A DNA stretch of 64,000 nucleotides from Misgurnus anguillicaudatus (lineage: Eukaryota > Chordata > Actinopteri > Cypriniformes > Cobitidae). The translations under genes were made by a program, and so were the position numbers. The notes below the pieces were generated by a model. The model worked only from the letters and a program-made list of their open reading frames with translations, was not told where the DNA came from and searched no databases. Of this stretch, positions 35,354 through 48,267 are shown one piece after another (position 1 is the stretch's first letter; every line of letters starts with the position of its first letter). The stretch covers positions 2,747,001 to 2,811,000 of the forward strand of contig NC_073346.2 in the NCBI RefSeq assembly GCF_027580225.2. Reading direction: 5' to 3'.

Positions 35354-38300
35354 GTACGTGAACCAACTTTCTTTGTGGGGGGTGTTAAGTTATTTCATGC
35401 ATTCTAACTTATTAACACTGTTTAAGAGTTGGATTTCTCATGGTAAACGTAGACAAAGTGTCAAAAAAGCAGTTGTGCCTATTGAAGTTGAGTATTTCTG
35501 TGCCCAATGCACTTCGCCAGGGTTAATACAAGTTTTTTTCGAACATGAAATAATAGATGTGAATGGACCAGCTTGTCAGGGAACTACGGCTCTGTGTAGT
35601 AAATGCCGCTCCATCTGAAAGCAAGTGATGTCGATTTACTACTAATCACGGAACCGGCTTTACTGATGAGATACGCATGATAATCCCATCCGCTGGGTTA
35701 AAAAATACCCTATGCTTGCCTAGGTTAAAAATGACCCAATGTTGGGTTGTTGATATGCAACTATGGGGTGTGTTCTGTCCAATATTTACCCATAAAGGGC
35801 GATTTATAGTCGTGCGTAAGTTCTACGCCGTAGGCTATCCGTAGGCTATGCGTAGCTCTGCGTAGCCTGAAGTGCACCTCGCAAAATTTTTTACAGCGCG
35901 TCCGTTCTACGCGGACCGCAAGCGCTGTGATTGGTCCACCAGAACCCCTCCCGTCAGGTAAAAAAATTGCGTCATAGGTATTTCCGTTTGTGACGGTAAA
36001 AACAAATATGAGCCAAGTTAAGGAATGATTTAAATCAAACTGCAACAAAAGTCACTGTTTATTTACTTCCATCATTGCTGGTCTTCTCAAATCATGCACA
36101 ACAAGTTGCTGTTTCTTCTTCGTTTGTGGGTTAACTTGCCAAGCTTCTTCTTCTTTGACGGTCGCGCTGCTACTGTAGTTACACGTGTGGATACTGCCTA
36201 CCAGCGGTTTGCGCGTGTGTTTGCACGTCGACGCGGAGGACGACGCAAAAGTATAAATGAAAACCGACGCGGAACCTACACCGTCGCAGCTACGCCGTAG
36301 GACCTACGCACGACTATAACGAGCCCTTAATGGGTAAAAAATAACCCAGACATTTTTAGAGTGCAAAAGCTGACATGAAATCAACATCACCAGAGAAATG
36401 TGGGGGGAAATGTTTTGTTTGTAAGGGAAATTTAAGCTTGTTCAGCTTCCCAATGAATCCAGCATTATAAAAACAATGAATGTAGTTTGTTTATCTGAGT
36501 TAGCGGCGGAGTTGTGAATGTGTGTTTGTTTAAAGCTGGATTTTGTTGAAATGGGGCGTTCCCAACTGGGTCACGAGTCGCAGGTGGTAAGTAAAACTGC
36601 ATGTCTGTTTTGCTGTAAACGACTGGAACATGTAGTGAATCATAAATTATCCAGAGATAGTGGGATAATGTTTTGTGTGTTGCTTGCTCATGACTCGCTC
36701 TGCCCGCGGGACGCTTAAAGTGTCTCATGCTTTTCCGGAAACTATCGGTAGACCTGGTGTGTCATTTATAAATCTGATACAACTTAAGACTCTTCAGAGA
36801 TATGAAGGATGTAATAATACTCTAGAGGTACGCCAGATTATCATGGATTTCAGAAAATTGGGAAGAGTCATTTCTTTAACAAACATTAGCTACTAAGGTT
36901 TCTCCTGCATTAAAATGCTGTACAGTGATAGTTTATCATATCATCTTGAAAGTATTTGACTACAAAGTACTAGAATCAAGTACCTTAAAGGCTGGAGCCT
37001 AAATGTTTTGGACCTATTCGTCAGATATTAAGTCTGTCAGTAGGAAACACATCAACCCATTTTACTAGGTTTGCACACTGCAAAAAATGACTTTGTGTTT
37101 TTGTCTTGTTTTCAATGCAAATATCTAAAAATTCTTAAATTAAGATTTATTTGATGAGCAAAATAACCTAAGAAAATGAGTGAAATTGTGCTTAAAACAT
37201 GCAAGTTGCTTGTTTTAAGCACACTTTCAAATTCACTTATTGTAGATTTCTTTGTCTGAAAACTAGACATGTTTTCATGGGTCATTCTGCTCATCAAGAA
37301 AATGCATCTTAATTTAACAATTTATAGATATTTGTACTGAAAACAAGACAAAAAATACTAGGTAAAAAACTTTTTCTTATTATAAAAGCTAAGGTGTGAT
37401 ATATTGATGATGTTTAACACTGACTAGTTGCAGGTGGATGAGTTTTCAGTATGTTTGTCTAGGATGTATAACCAGGACAAGTTTATTTGGTCAACATTCA
37501 GAAGTACATATAAACACATAACATCATTTTAACTTTTGTACATACTGTGCAGACTAAAGGCAACCATATTTATATGTTTAACCATTAGATTTATTGCCAT
37601 TAAAAATCAATATTACACAAGCATTTTTAAGATGTATTTGATGGGCAAAATGACCTAAGATAATAAGTCTAGTTTTTAGACAAAAATATTCAATCTAAGT
37701 GAAATTGTGCTTAAAACACGCAAAAAAATCTGTTTGACAGATTTTTTGCTTGTTTTAACCACAGATGTTTGAAAGAGAGCCACAATTTAGGTAGTGCATC
37801 TTTAAGTGTCCAACTTACTATATGTTTTTGGGGCCACTGAAGGGACTGTGCATTAATAAGTTAGCTTTAACATGTTTTTCATCTGTTTGCTTGCAGCATT
37901 TTTTGAGTTTAGAGCTGGTGGGTGGTAAATACAGCGCCACCCTGCTGCACACTCATGACACGGACACACGAGCCACGATGAGCATGACACTGAGTGGTGA
38001 TGTGATCGCCGCAGGGCAAGATGGCAACTGTAGCTTGATGAAGTTCAGTCAATGTGCACCCAAACAAACAAAGAAACCGGCAGCTAGAGATGGTCAGTAG
38101 AGGCTTCTGTTCTTAACAACCTTAAAAAAAATTTCTACATGCGTGTCATCATCATTATTGTACAAAACTGAATATGCTTTAAAAATCACACATGAAAATG
38201 TGCCTTGTTACATGTAGCTGGATAATCAGTGTTTGTGTATGTATATATTTTTACATTTGCATAATGACATTGCAAATGTTTAAACAGTAACCTGTTTTAG

Positions 38301-40987
38301 ACATCACGGGTTACTATTGAAAGCTAATGACATGCAAGAGAAGATGAGCAACTCATTATACTTTTGTGAAGATGATAGGACAAAGTGCATAATAAAATTG
38401 TGAACCACACAAACCTTTTAAGTGCTGTTTCAAAGTGAATAAATGATGGTATACGTACATTACTGTTGTATAAGTCAAGTTATTATAATGAATGCAAAGT
38501 TGCTCATGCATCTAAAAACAACTGTAAATGGAAAGTGGACTGAGACTGGTGTAATGAATGTGCCCGGCTGATATATCAGACTAATATGTAGCATGGCACT
38601 GAATTGACAGGCACAGGAGATAAAGGTGCAGCCAGGAGGAGAGGTGGGAAAGGCCAGAATGGAGGTGGAGGAGATGTACCCCAGATGAAGGAGGAGTCTC
38701 CTCAAATCTCAGTGGAGAATGTTGGTGTGGTGCAGGCAGATCAGAGCCCTCAAGACCCCTGTGTGAAATGTGTGCGCTTCAGCTCTGACCTGACACTTCT
38801 GCTGAGCGGAGGGGCTGACGGTTACGTCAGAGTTTGGGAGGTGAGTTTTTCCCCATAAGTAGTTCTGGCTGGGACACGTCCCCAACATGATTTTAGTGGT
38901 CCTAACTTGTTTCCTCTCTCTTCAGTTTCCCTCTTTAAAGGAGAAGTTGAACTTCAAAGCCCACAAAGATGAACTGGAGGACATTGACATCAGCCCTGAT
39001 AAAAAGGTAGCCCATATAGCCACTTATTATTCACACATTCAAACATGGGCCAAGGTTAGTCAGCAGAACAACTGCCAATGAGATGAATGTGACTGTTAAT
39101 TGTTTGATGAAACGAAATGTTTATCCTAACATTGATTCACTTTCTCTCTGTTAATGTAGCACATTGTAACAGTGGGTCGTAATTTCGAGTGCAGCGTGTG
39201 GAGCGGCGATCAGCTGGCTATGGGTTTGTGCTGGTATGAAAACATGCCCCAAATCGCAGAGAAATCGTATCGCTACAAGTCATGCAGGCAAGTCGTCGGG
39301 CAGTAATAAAGCAGATGATTTTAGATGCTCCGATTTTTGACATGATCTCACTGTCGTGCTCCAAACAGGTTTGCAAAGGTAGAGGACCAAAAGGACGCCT
39401 TAAGACTGTACACGGTCCAGATCCCACACAAACGAGACCGTAAACCCCCACAGTGCTACATCACCAAATGGGACGGACGAGCTTTCCTGCCGCTACTCAC
39501 CAAGCCGTGTGGAAATGAGGTCACGTCTTGTCTAGCTGTGAGGTACTTTGCTTTGTACCCATCGTATGTAGTATTACCTCGTAGGTAGAAAGCTTGTTCC
39601 AAAGGTAGCTACGCTAACTAAGATTATTTTGCTTGCTAGCATATCATGCCATTAACTTGTGCTAACGTTCAATTCCTAGTTTAAAGGTTATTAGAATGTA
39701 TTAGTGTTTGGCATGCAGAGAGGCGGCAAAAACACGCCATTCACGTGTAATTGGACGCTTGAACATTTGAGTTTACTCGCTTCATTCGCGCGTGATAGCC
39801 GCCCGTGAAATTCTAGTCATTCACGAGGAAATTTGTGTCATGTGAGGGGCTTCTGCGACTCTGCTGAGACTCCGCTCGCTTCCTGTAATCACGTCACTAC
39901 TACAGCAAGGTCCTGATTGGTTAACGCGGCGTGGAAATCCGTTGAAGTTCAAATTTTTCAACTCGCGTGTTTCCCGCGGCAACGCTCAATTCGCGTCTTT
40001 GCATTGACTTACCATGTAAATCACCCGCGCTTGCCGCCTATACCGCGGCTGGTGTAAACGCAGCATAAGGCTTACTCTTAGTTAGGATGCTCTTTATACA
40101 GACAGCACGCAAAGTGGATTATCACTAGCTTGAAACAGAGCCATATATCTGATTTATTAATTACTGGTATTGTGTTTTGTTTTTCATGTCTATGATTCCT
40201 CAGTGACTCAGGAACATTTCTTGGTCTTGGAACTGTGACTGGATCTGTAGCCATTTATATAGCGTTTTCCTTGCAGGTACAAGAAACGTAATAATTTTTT
40301 CTTATCCCACTAGTAAAGCAATTTTTTGTATGTATTGACTCCTCTGTCTCATCTCACCCCTCCAGAAATTGTACTACATCCAGGAATCTCATGGCATTGT
40401 CGTCACAGACCTAACATTTTTTCCTGATGCTTCAAAAAGTAAAGCCATAAAGGGTGACAATGAAGTGGCCATGTTGAGTGTTGCTGTGGACAGTCGCTGT
40501 CAGATACACGCTGTGCCTAACCGAAGTAAGTATGGCAGGTAATCGGGTTTAAGGAATAGTTAGTCAAAATGATCTTGTTAATTATTCATCCTCATCAGAT
40601 TTATAATGCACCTTCTTTAGCTGAATACAAACCACACTTTTTAGAAAACTATTTCTCTAGATTTATACAATGAAGTAAAAAGGTCCCAAAATATTAACAA
40701 TCCAAACAGCACAACACAGTCATTATAAAAGTAGAATAGTAAATAAATAATAGTAAAGTGATAGCTGTGTGTTTTAAATGGGATGACATGCAGTCATCCA
40801 GCCATTCGTGCAAGATAACTTTATTACTGTTGTGCTTTTTTTGTAGTACATTATTGTAAATGATATTCCTGTAATTCATCCTCTCTGTCCAGGATCATTC
40901 CCATTATGGCTGGTGCTGGTCATCTGTGGTCTGATGGTGGTTGGTGTGATTCTGCTCTTGCAGTTTCTGTTCCCAGGATTCATTTAG
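35219..40987 (+). CDS. preb: prolactin regulatory element-binding protein / Sec12 (complete, 9 coding exons)
   Basis: ER membrane guanine-nucleotide exchange factor for SAR1, starting COPII coat assembly at ER exit sites; named in mammals for a nuclear prolactin-promoter role. Coding exons: 35219-35353, 37897-38092, 38611-38840, 38926-39006, 39160-39287, 39369-39542, 40204-40276, 40366-40525, 40893-40987. They sum to 1272 nt, 423 residues plus stop, against about 417 in human. The N terminus [20 protein letters not shown] and the loop [16 protein letters not shown] are family signatures. WD-type strands follow ([30 protein letters not shown]), and a single C-terminal helix ([20 protein letters not shown]) anchors it with the propeller in the cytosol. 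One intron has a GC donor. It is transcribed away from adcy3. Confidence 0.97.
35693..36363. repeat. TGGGTTAAAAA-type repeat, split by a nested element
   Basis: CTGGGTTAAAAAATACCC at the left and GGTAAAAAATAACCCAG at the right belong to a common fish repeat with ACCCA/TGGGT ends. The Harbinger-like element 35796-36327 sits inside. Confidence 0.55.
35796..36327 (+). mobile_element. Harbinger-like MITE with TAA target duplication
   Basis: 532 bp in preb intron 1. Inverted ends AGGGCGATTTATAGTCGTGC and CACGACTATAACGAGCCCT, flanked by TAA (35793-35795, 36328-36330). It is the best-preserved copy of the family also found at 16687-17201 and 23612-24470. No protein remnant. Confidence 0.85.
37897..38092 (+). 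CDS. preb: preb coding exon 2
   Basis: Starts [20 protein letters not shown] then [14 protein letters not shown] and [13 protein letters not shown], the first propeller blades. Acceptor ttgcag. Ends after one base of a Gly codon before gtcagt. Confidence 0.93.
38611..38840 (+). CDS. preb: preb coding exon 3: linker and WD blade
   Basis: A Gly/Arg/Lys-rich, low-conservation insert ([20 protein letters not shown]) precedes the blade ending [15 protein letters not shown]. Acceptor gacag, donor gtgagt, phase 0 end. Confidence 0.93.
38926..39006 (+). CDS. preb: preb coding exon 4
   Basis: 81 bp, encoding [20 protein letters not shown] then DISPDKK, a WD blade. Acceptor ttcag, donor gtagcc. Confidence 0.93.
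39160..39287 (+). CDS. preb: preb coding exon 5, followed by a GC donor
   Basis: 128 bp: [20 protein letters not shown] ... KSYRYKSC. It ends TGCAG, and the intron begins gcaagt, not GT. Frame continues correctly into the next exon (AG|G TTT). Confidence 0.93.
39369..39542 (+). CDS. preb: preb coding exon 6
   Basis: 174 bp: [40 protein letters not shown] and [19 protein letters not shown] is near-identical to mammalian PREB. Acceptor aacag, donor gtactt. Confidence 0.95.
39550..40075. repeat. repeat-like insertion in preb intron 6
   Basis: Most of this intron is CpG-richer than the others, with GCGG-rich patches near both ends (GAGGCGGCAAAAACACGCCA near 39720; TACCGCGGCTGGTGTAAACG near 40052). 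I cannot define its termini. Confidence 0.35.
40204..40276 (+). CDS. preb: preb coding exon 7
   Basis: 73 bp: [20 protein letters not shown] then FSLQ, the most conserved PREB segment. Acceptor cctcag, donor gtacaa. Confidence 0.95.
40366..40525 (+). CDS. preb: preb coding exon 8
   Basis: 160 bp: [20 protein letters not shown] and [20 protein letters not shown], the last blade. Acceptor tccag, donor gtaagt. Confidence 0.95.
40893..40987 (+). CDS. preb: preb final coding exon: membrane anchor
   Basis: Encodes [20 protein letters not shown] then [10 protein letters not shown] and a TAG stop at 40985-40987. It is a single hydrophobic helix with almost no lumenal tail, as in animal PREB. No canonical AATAAA is evident in the next 400 bp; variants such as AATATA occur near 41395. 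Confidence 0.95.
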
Positions 40988-41453
40988 TGTAGCCGTTGAC
41001 AGAACAGGACGGCCTTTTCTCACCATCACATGTTTGCTAAAATGACTTGGAAAACAAACTGGGATCTATGAAATGTGTCTAATCAGTCAGAATTAAGGTT
41101 ATAAATGACTGTATTGAAGTATGATTTCTAGAGCAGGAATTGGAGCTCCGAATGAAGAGTGTGCATGTGTGTGTGACCTCAAAATGGATTTTGAATCCTG
41201 AAATCCTGAAAAGGTGTTAATTGGAAAACTGGACGTAGAAATGGATTTCCTCATGTAACATTTAGATGTTCTCAAGGACTTTTACTTGCTCCACCAGCAT
41301 GTCAACAGTATCCTTTTATTGTAAGGGAGGAAAAAAATATATATATACAAGGAAGTTCAACTGTGGATTATTTTAAGTATTTAAAACATGTAAAAAATAT
41401 AAAGTTACATCTAACACCAGTTGTTGTGAAGTCTGCTCAATGATTGTGTTTCT

Positions 41454-41545
41454 TTAGCTTAGTTGGAAGAGCATTGCATTATTGCCACAAACGTTGTTGG
41501 TTCAGTTCCCAGTGAACACACAAGCTGATAATGAATATGTATGCC
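41454..41545 (+). repeat. tRNA-derived SINE head
   Basis: A-box-like TAGCTTAGTTGGAAGAGCAT and B-box-like GGTTCAGTTCCCAGTGAACA are spaced as in a tRNA, but it cannot fold to a full cloverleaf and continues into AATGAATATGTATGCCTT. It is the 5' part of the SINE family whose tail occurs at 2572-2625. It starts about 465 bp after the preb stop codon. Confidence 0.7.
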
Positions 41546-41936
41546 TTAAAAGGAATATTCCACTTTCATAAAATATCCCCAATATTTACTCACCCCCATG
41601 TCATCCAAGATGTTTGTCTTTATTTGAGAATATTTTTTATTTATTTGAGGAAATCATTCCAGGATTTTTTTTAAATATAGTGGACCTTAAAAGTTTCAAT
41701 GCAGCTTCAAAGAACTCTAAATGATCACAAACGAGGCATACGGGTCTTATATAGCGAAACAATCGTCGTTTTCAGCAAAAAATAAAGTACCTTTCAACCA
41801 CAACTTTTTTTTATTTAGGCCATTATGCATAAATTGTAAACGATATTTATATTGCAATACTGATAGCCTCTTATATCTGAGCTTTACCACAAAACCAGTA
41901 TTGCTTTTTCAGGATTGTAAAGAATTACTAATTTCA

Positions 41937-42085
<149 letters not shown>

Positions 42086-44828
42086 TAAAATAAGTTATTG
42101 TAAAAAAGGGTTACATCCCAGAATGAAGTCAAGCTGGTAGTACGGAAAGAGTGATTTATGACATGAGACAAAACAGTAAGTAGTTTTGCAGGCAATGACA
42201 AAGACAACGATTCTGTTAATTTATAATTGCATGTTTACTTAGTCCTGATTTTATAACAAGGTCAATTTTGATCCTCTAGGGGACGCCATTGCATTTATTT
42301 TAAGTTCAATAACTTAAAACATTAACATAGGGGGTTTTCATTCCCCCACTTTTGGATTCCTATGTTGGTCTCCTAATCAAGTAATGTCTAAACAGTAACA
42401 ATGTCATTTCAACAGGACTGCAATAATAATGTTAGCAACATTTAATTATTTTTTACTTTGAGGGAGTAAAGGTTTCAACAGATGTTATTCCTGGACCAGC
42501 ACGGACCATAATCCAGCAACTACATCCAAACAAAATCCAAACTACATAACGAATGAAAGATCACAGAAAACAAAAGACAGGTAGCTACAACATAATGTGA
42601 TTCTAAATGAATAAACATTTAAATAACACCATGCAAAGAGATCTGTTTCAATCGTGTTTTGAAGATAGGATTACGTAAAATGTCACAGAGAGTGCTATGG
42701 AAGAGAATTTCAGTATCTTGACACTGAAAAACCTCTTGTGAAACGTTTGAATAAATTGTTGTTTTAGGACCATGAGTGGACTTCAAAAAAATGTAGCCTA
42801 ATACGAGTTTTGCATTGTATTTGATAAACTACTGGAAAGCAGTGGAGTGTGAATAATATGTACTGGCATTTGTGTGTTTGAATTGTGGACACATTGTACC
42901 TTGGCAAAGTCACATGTGAAAGTATTCCTGCTATGGGTTTCCACTATGATTGTGTGATGGAAATTTTGTTGCAAGGAATTTCAATAAGGTACAACTTTGT
43001 GCACAGTTAGCAAAACTTCAGTACAAACACCAGGATCAGGGCTGTGCAATATATCGAAATTATCGAAACAAACAGCAAGTGTGCATATTGCAATGGTTTT
43101 CAATAATTGAGATTTCATTTTAATACTTTAATGCAAAAAGTAACATATGGTAAAAGTTTTATGTCAGTGCAGATAATATAGCATCTGGCATGGATGTTAC
43201 TTGGGATATGCATGCGTGTGCGTGTGTGTGTAACCCTTTAATTGATGTTAAAGTGATTGTGGTATTGATTACAAATTGTGGTATTGATCAGCAAAACCAT
43301 AGTTATTTTGTGGTTACCCTGTTTTTTTTTTATTTGTTTTAGTCAACAGTAAAACATGGCTGTTCACTTTTAGAAGTTGTTGTGGTACATATGAAACTCT
43401 TTGTTACGTATTTTTATTAAAATATATTTTAATGCAATTTAAATAGATTTAGGAAAAACAATATTGCATTATTTAGCTTGCCATCACATACTGTCAGTCA
43501 TCAATCAATAATTGGAAATTGTATTAATTAATAAAGAATAGATAATTAAACATAAATAACAGACTCTTCTATACAAGTATAACAAGCGCAGTTATTTCAA
43601 TATCGTTGTTGTGGATTGCAGGCCATTTTAAATGTTTGCGTGCTAATGTTTTCCAGACTAGCTCAGAATCATTTTGCTGTGGAAACTGACACGTGATAAC
43701 TGTTAGTGTTTGTCAGGCCTTTAGGTATTTGAAAAGATTCAAGCAGTTGTCCACATTCCACATTTGGTGCCAACAGAAGAAGATTTCAATAGCCAGTTTG
43801 GTAGCTGCCTGCCAAAAAGGTGGAATATATGGAGCATGAATAATCCAAAACCTTTTCCAAACCTTTAACTGAATATCCCACCAGATAAACTATAGAGCAC
43901 ATTGACACCAAGGGCCACATAGCCTTTGAAAAGTCTTGATAAGTTTTATAGCACCGTTCTAAATATCTCAAGGCAAATAAGTCTTTTTGTCCGTCCAATT
44001 AGGCACTTTATCCAAGTTGATATTAATTGCTTAAAAGTCTTTGAGTTGAAAGGCTTAAATGTTTCAAGGGTTTTTCCCTTCACGTAAAACTTGTTCCACA
44101 GAAACATTTCTCAGTTTGACACACACTGTCTTCTTTATGATCCAGCAAAATTCCATGATATAGAAACCATTCCACACTGTTTGTTACATGTATGTGAATG
44201 ATATGTTAAAACCTGTAGCTTACTTTCTAAGTAGATATGCATACAGTTTTTACCAGGAGAGGGCTATAAAATGGGCTAACACAATTTCATAGGAACTAAT
44301 TTGGGACCTGAATATCATAAAAAGGAACCACTTAGCAGTGCATGGTAAACTTTTATATAATGCTGCTTTTCAACCAACACTTGCATTTACATCTCCCAAC
44401 TATGAACCATAAAAAAATCTGGTTGTTGGTTTTTGTGATGTCAGTGTTTGCCATGATTATACCTCCAATAGTTTTCAGCTAAAGACGCTTCAAAGACCCA
44501 TTTCGGAAATCATTTAACGTTTAATGTAATTTTAACAAGACTGCTTCACATATGGCAAAAAATACATATATTTTTAAATATCATTTTAAATATTTCAAAA
44601 TATATTTCAGCACATATATTTTTTGGCCATTTTTTAGAAATATATGTTCACAAAAATGTATTTCTTTTATCAATATATATTTTGACCTTTTTGTTATATT
44701 TTCACATATATTTGAAATATATTAAAAATAAATAAATATACTTTCAAGCATTTTTAAAGCATTTATATTTACTTTGTATGTAATATATGTACAACGTATG
44801 TCTGTATATATATATTATAATTTATATT
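42086..44828. other. gene-free stretch
   Basis: AT-rich. A repeat terminus of the AGGGCTGTGCAATATATCG type lies at about 43038. No exon, RNA gene or complete element recognised. Confidence 0.5.
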
Positions 44829-45450
44829 GGTAACACTTTACAATAAGGTTCATTAGTTAACATTAGTTATCTACATTAGTTAACATGAACTAATAATAAA
44901 CTGCACTTATACAGCATTAATTAATCTTTGGTAATGTTAATTTCAACAATTACTAATACTTTATTAAAATCATGTTAACATTAGTTAATGCACTCTGAAC
45001 TAACATGAACAAACAATTAAAGCTTAATTTTTTATTAACTAACATTAACAAAGATTAATAAATACTGTAACAAATGTATTGCTCATGGTTTGTTCATGTT
45101 AGTAAATACATTAAGTAAGGAATAATTGACGACGGGCCATTGAATTATAAGAAAATAATGCACACCAAGGTGGTAATGCGGCACGACGCGAAGCGGAGTG
45201 CTGTTACACCGCAGGTGTGCATTATTTTCAAATAATTCAAAGGACCGGAGTCAATTATTCCGCTTATACCACGGTTACCACAAACATTTGCTCTGGTGCT
45301 TATTTTTAAGACATTTGACAAGTTAGGTGTGCGGTTTACAGAAAAATAATCAACACCCATAGAACATTTCTCAGCCAATCAGAGTGCAGCATTCAACAGA
45401 CCCGTGGTATAACTAATGTTAACTAATGAACCTTATTGTAAAGTGTTACC
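44829..45450. mobile_element. hAT-type element with exact 8-bp duplication, carrying a nested insert
   Basis: Inverted ends GGTAACACTTTACAATAAGG and CCTTATTGTAAAGTGTTACC are exact complements. TTTATATT flanks both sides (44821-44828, 45451-45458). The interior is rich in TTAACATTAGTTA-type subrepeats. A GC-richer insert occupies about 45119-45411. Confidence 0.92.
45119..45411. repeat. nested repeat ending GTGGTATAAC
   Basis: GGAATAATTGACGACGGGCC through CAGACCCGTGGTATAAC interrupts the surrounding subrepeats. Contains TTATACCACGGTTACC internally, inverted relative to its own right end, so it may be a partial copy. Confidence 0.55.
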
Positions 45451-45458
45451 TTTATATT

Positions 45459-46989
45459 TTATACATTTTATACCCATTTTTTCCCAGGCCAAAATATGAA
45501 GTTTTTATCAAATCTGTAAAATATTTGTATTTTTCTGTATGGGTTGTAAAATTAGAAATGTATTTGTTTCCCCTAAAATAAATGTTAAAATTGTGATATA
45601 AAAGTTAAAACTAAATATATTTTCAAATTCAAAGATATTTTTAATTAAGCTTTACTTTCTACAAAATGTATTTAGCATATATTTAAAACATATTTTTGGC
45701 AAACGAAATGTATTTTTTTGCCGTATGGGTTCTGTGGGATGGTACAGTGATCAAATGGTAGTATGAACGACTTATATGCTGATATACACCAAGCTATTGA
45801 ATGTTAGTATATTCATATAGCATGGTTTGTGCAAATCAACCATGTCAATACCACAGTCATTTAGTGTTACATCATAGCTCTCCTCGGCTCAAGCAGAACA
45901 TGAGGTTTAATCAACATTGCATCAACAGATGGCGCTGTCTCCCAGAGAGACTGAGCTCTGCGTTGATTTAACCTACATTTATCAAACGAAGCAAAACCTT
46001 TCCACAAACCCAGGCCTCAAAAAAGACCTGAGGCTTCTCAATCCCTAAAGAGTCTAAAGTCACTTCAGCCATGTACGCTGAAGTTGTGACGTGACCACAC
46101 TGTTGTCCCATGATCCCACGGAAAACTGCTGGTTAGTGCACAAAAGAGGAAAACCAGGACATGCCAAAGCATCATTTTAAAGGACAAAACCATGTCATAA
46201 AAGGTTAGTGGCTTTTTTGTTTGAAAATGTCATCCTTCTGAGATTCATACAGTCACTAAATAGGCCTCCACCCTACTCATTTCACCCGACTTTAGCCGTG
46301 GGCAGGAAACACAACACCCACCTCGCACCTACACTGGAGCCCAACAGGAAATGAACACCCCAGACAGACCAGTGTCTCGGACACGCTGAGGAACAAATAG
46401 CATTCCTTTCCCTCTTTCTCAGCCTTTCACATACAATAAAGGCCAATTGAGCCCATACAAGGAGTCTTGGTTTATTTCAAACATCAGCGTTAACAGGGCA
46501 TGACTGTGTCTTTAGGGAGTGGCTCTAATTCATTTACTATTTTTATCTCATTGCTTATTTTCGTTTGTCATGTTAGCTCTCTGTTCAACCCTCTTAGCTT
46601 GGGGCATATGGTTTGATCTTTCTGATTAACGTTTAACAGCGTGACATCATAAACAGCATTGTTTAAACATAATATATCTTGCAATCTTTACAGTATTTAT
46701 CTGTTTTCATATACTGTATACTCATCCAGCTCAGCTGTTTTCAATTTTCAATTCAATGTATTTTTTCTTGCCACAAAGTACAAGAATATTGACCAAATAT
46801 TGTGCTATTATTGAAATGTAAGTTTAATTGCAACATCATAATTATTGCCATGCTTGTCATAAGTTTTCTCAGACATGGTTGATCCCAGACTAAAATACAC
46901 GTTTGAGCTGCCTTCATTTGAAAATGTCTTGCCCTGACATATCTCAACATATATCAGTGCCATTGTTTTGTCTCAAGATACACACCAGT
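45459..46989. other. gene-free stretch
   Basis: No exon or complete element recognised. 45890-46450 is less AT-rich than its surroundings, but no reading frame with splice sites is visible. Confidence 0.45.
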
Positions 46990-47080
46990 AATGATTTTTG
47001 TAAGGTTTATTTGTAAAAACTGCTAATATAACTAAGGCCTAGTTCGGGATTAACTTAAACCCTGTCCGGGAATCTGCCCC
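46990..47080. repeat. truncated copy of the 21742-21979 MITE
   Basis: AAGGCCTAGTTCGGGATTAA and the terminus CCCTGTCCGGGAATCTGCCC match the right end of 21742-21979. The left end is missing. Confidence 0.6.
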
Positions 47081-48263
47081 TTTGTGCCATTCAACGCTAC
47101 AGCCAAGCGACCCACCTTATCCCACTGTTCACAGTCTGAAACCCCCTGGGTTAGGTGAGCGGGCATTATGACGAGATTTGATTCAAAATACGGGAAACAT
47201 GCATGATCGCCCCATAAATACCGAGCCTCTCGTGATGCTGCCTCACATAAACAGGAAGATCAAGCTTTTCGAGTTACGTAGAGAAAAATTCATTCTGCCA
47301 GACGAAAAAGGTTTCCTGGGGTCAATTTCACATAAAAAATGCTCTTAAATGTAGAACAATGAAGAAACATGAAAGGTAATGTAAACCAGACAGGGCAATG
47401 CAAACAGTACCTGCTTCTGCTTGTGTCAGCACGATATCACAGAGAGTAAACCACTGCAGAGCGCTCATATTCAACTCCTCTTATCTGCTACTAAAACTGA
47501 TATATAATTCATGTTAAATAATAATATTTGGGTAGAATTACCTTACACATACCTTTTGGTAAAAGACAGTTTTTTAATGTCAGGAATCACTACCACTCTA
47601 CATATTTCGGTAATATTTATGTAAGCCCAAAATTTACTGCTACTTTTCATAGTTATCAGACTTACAGTTTTCACCTGGCGAATTATAGAATGAGCAAGGA
47701 AATCTAGCTATTGGCTCAAATCAGAATTTCAGGGTGACACTTTTGACTAGAAACCTCCTATAGAAGCACAAAGCAGCACTCAAAAGCCACTCAAAACACT
47801 TCGGTATAGCAGTGACCTGACAACTGGCCCAACACTCTAAATCTAAATATCAAGTAATTGTTTGTTACATCTATTTTAGTCTGTCATTTGTCAGTAAAGC
47901 AGCTTCTTTAAATGAAAAGGACACTCCTCTATTTAGCAGAAATTTATTTGAATTTCTAGACACCCAGTGGGCGTCTGGGTCAAGCAATGGTTTTGCGTTA
48001 GTGTGGTTTTGGCACAAAGGTCATGGACTTATGAACTTTGTTTCCATGCACAAAATATTGACTTAAACTTTATTCCGCCTTTGTCTGCTCTGTCATTTAT
48101 TACAACTCACTCAGAAGTAAACAGAGTCCCTTTAACAAAGTGAAACTTTTATATTATGATATATGGATGTGTGGCAAGCCTCTTTATCGTCTTTATCCAT
48201 TTTGTGCATTACTATTTTGAGGAAAACAACCAGAGTTCCCCCCAAATATATACTCATTTAAAC
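47081..48263. other. gene-free stretch
   Basis: Nothing recognisable as a gene or complete transposon. Confidence 0.45.
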
Positions 48264-48267
48264 TTAA

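Noticed and set aside
41454..41530. Possible tRNA gene
   Set aside because: A- and B-box-like motifs are present but the stems do not pair into a cloverleaf and the sequence continues as a SINE.
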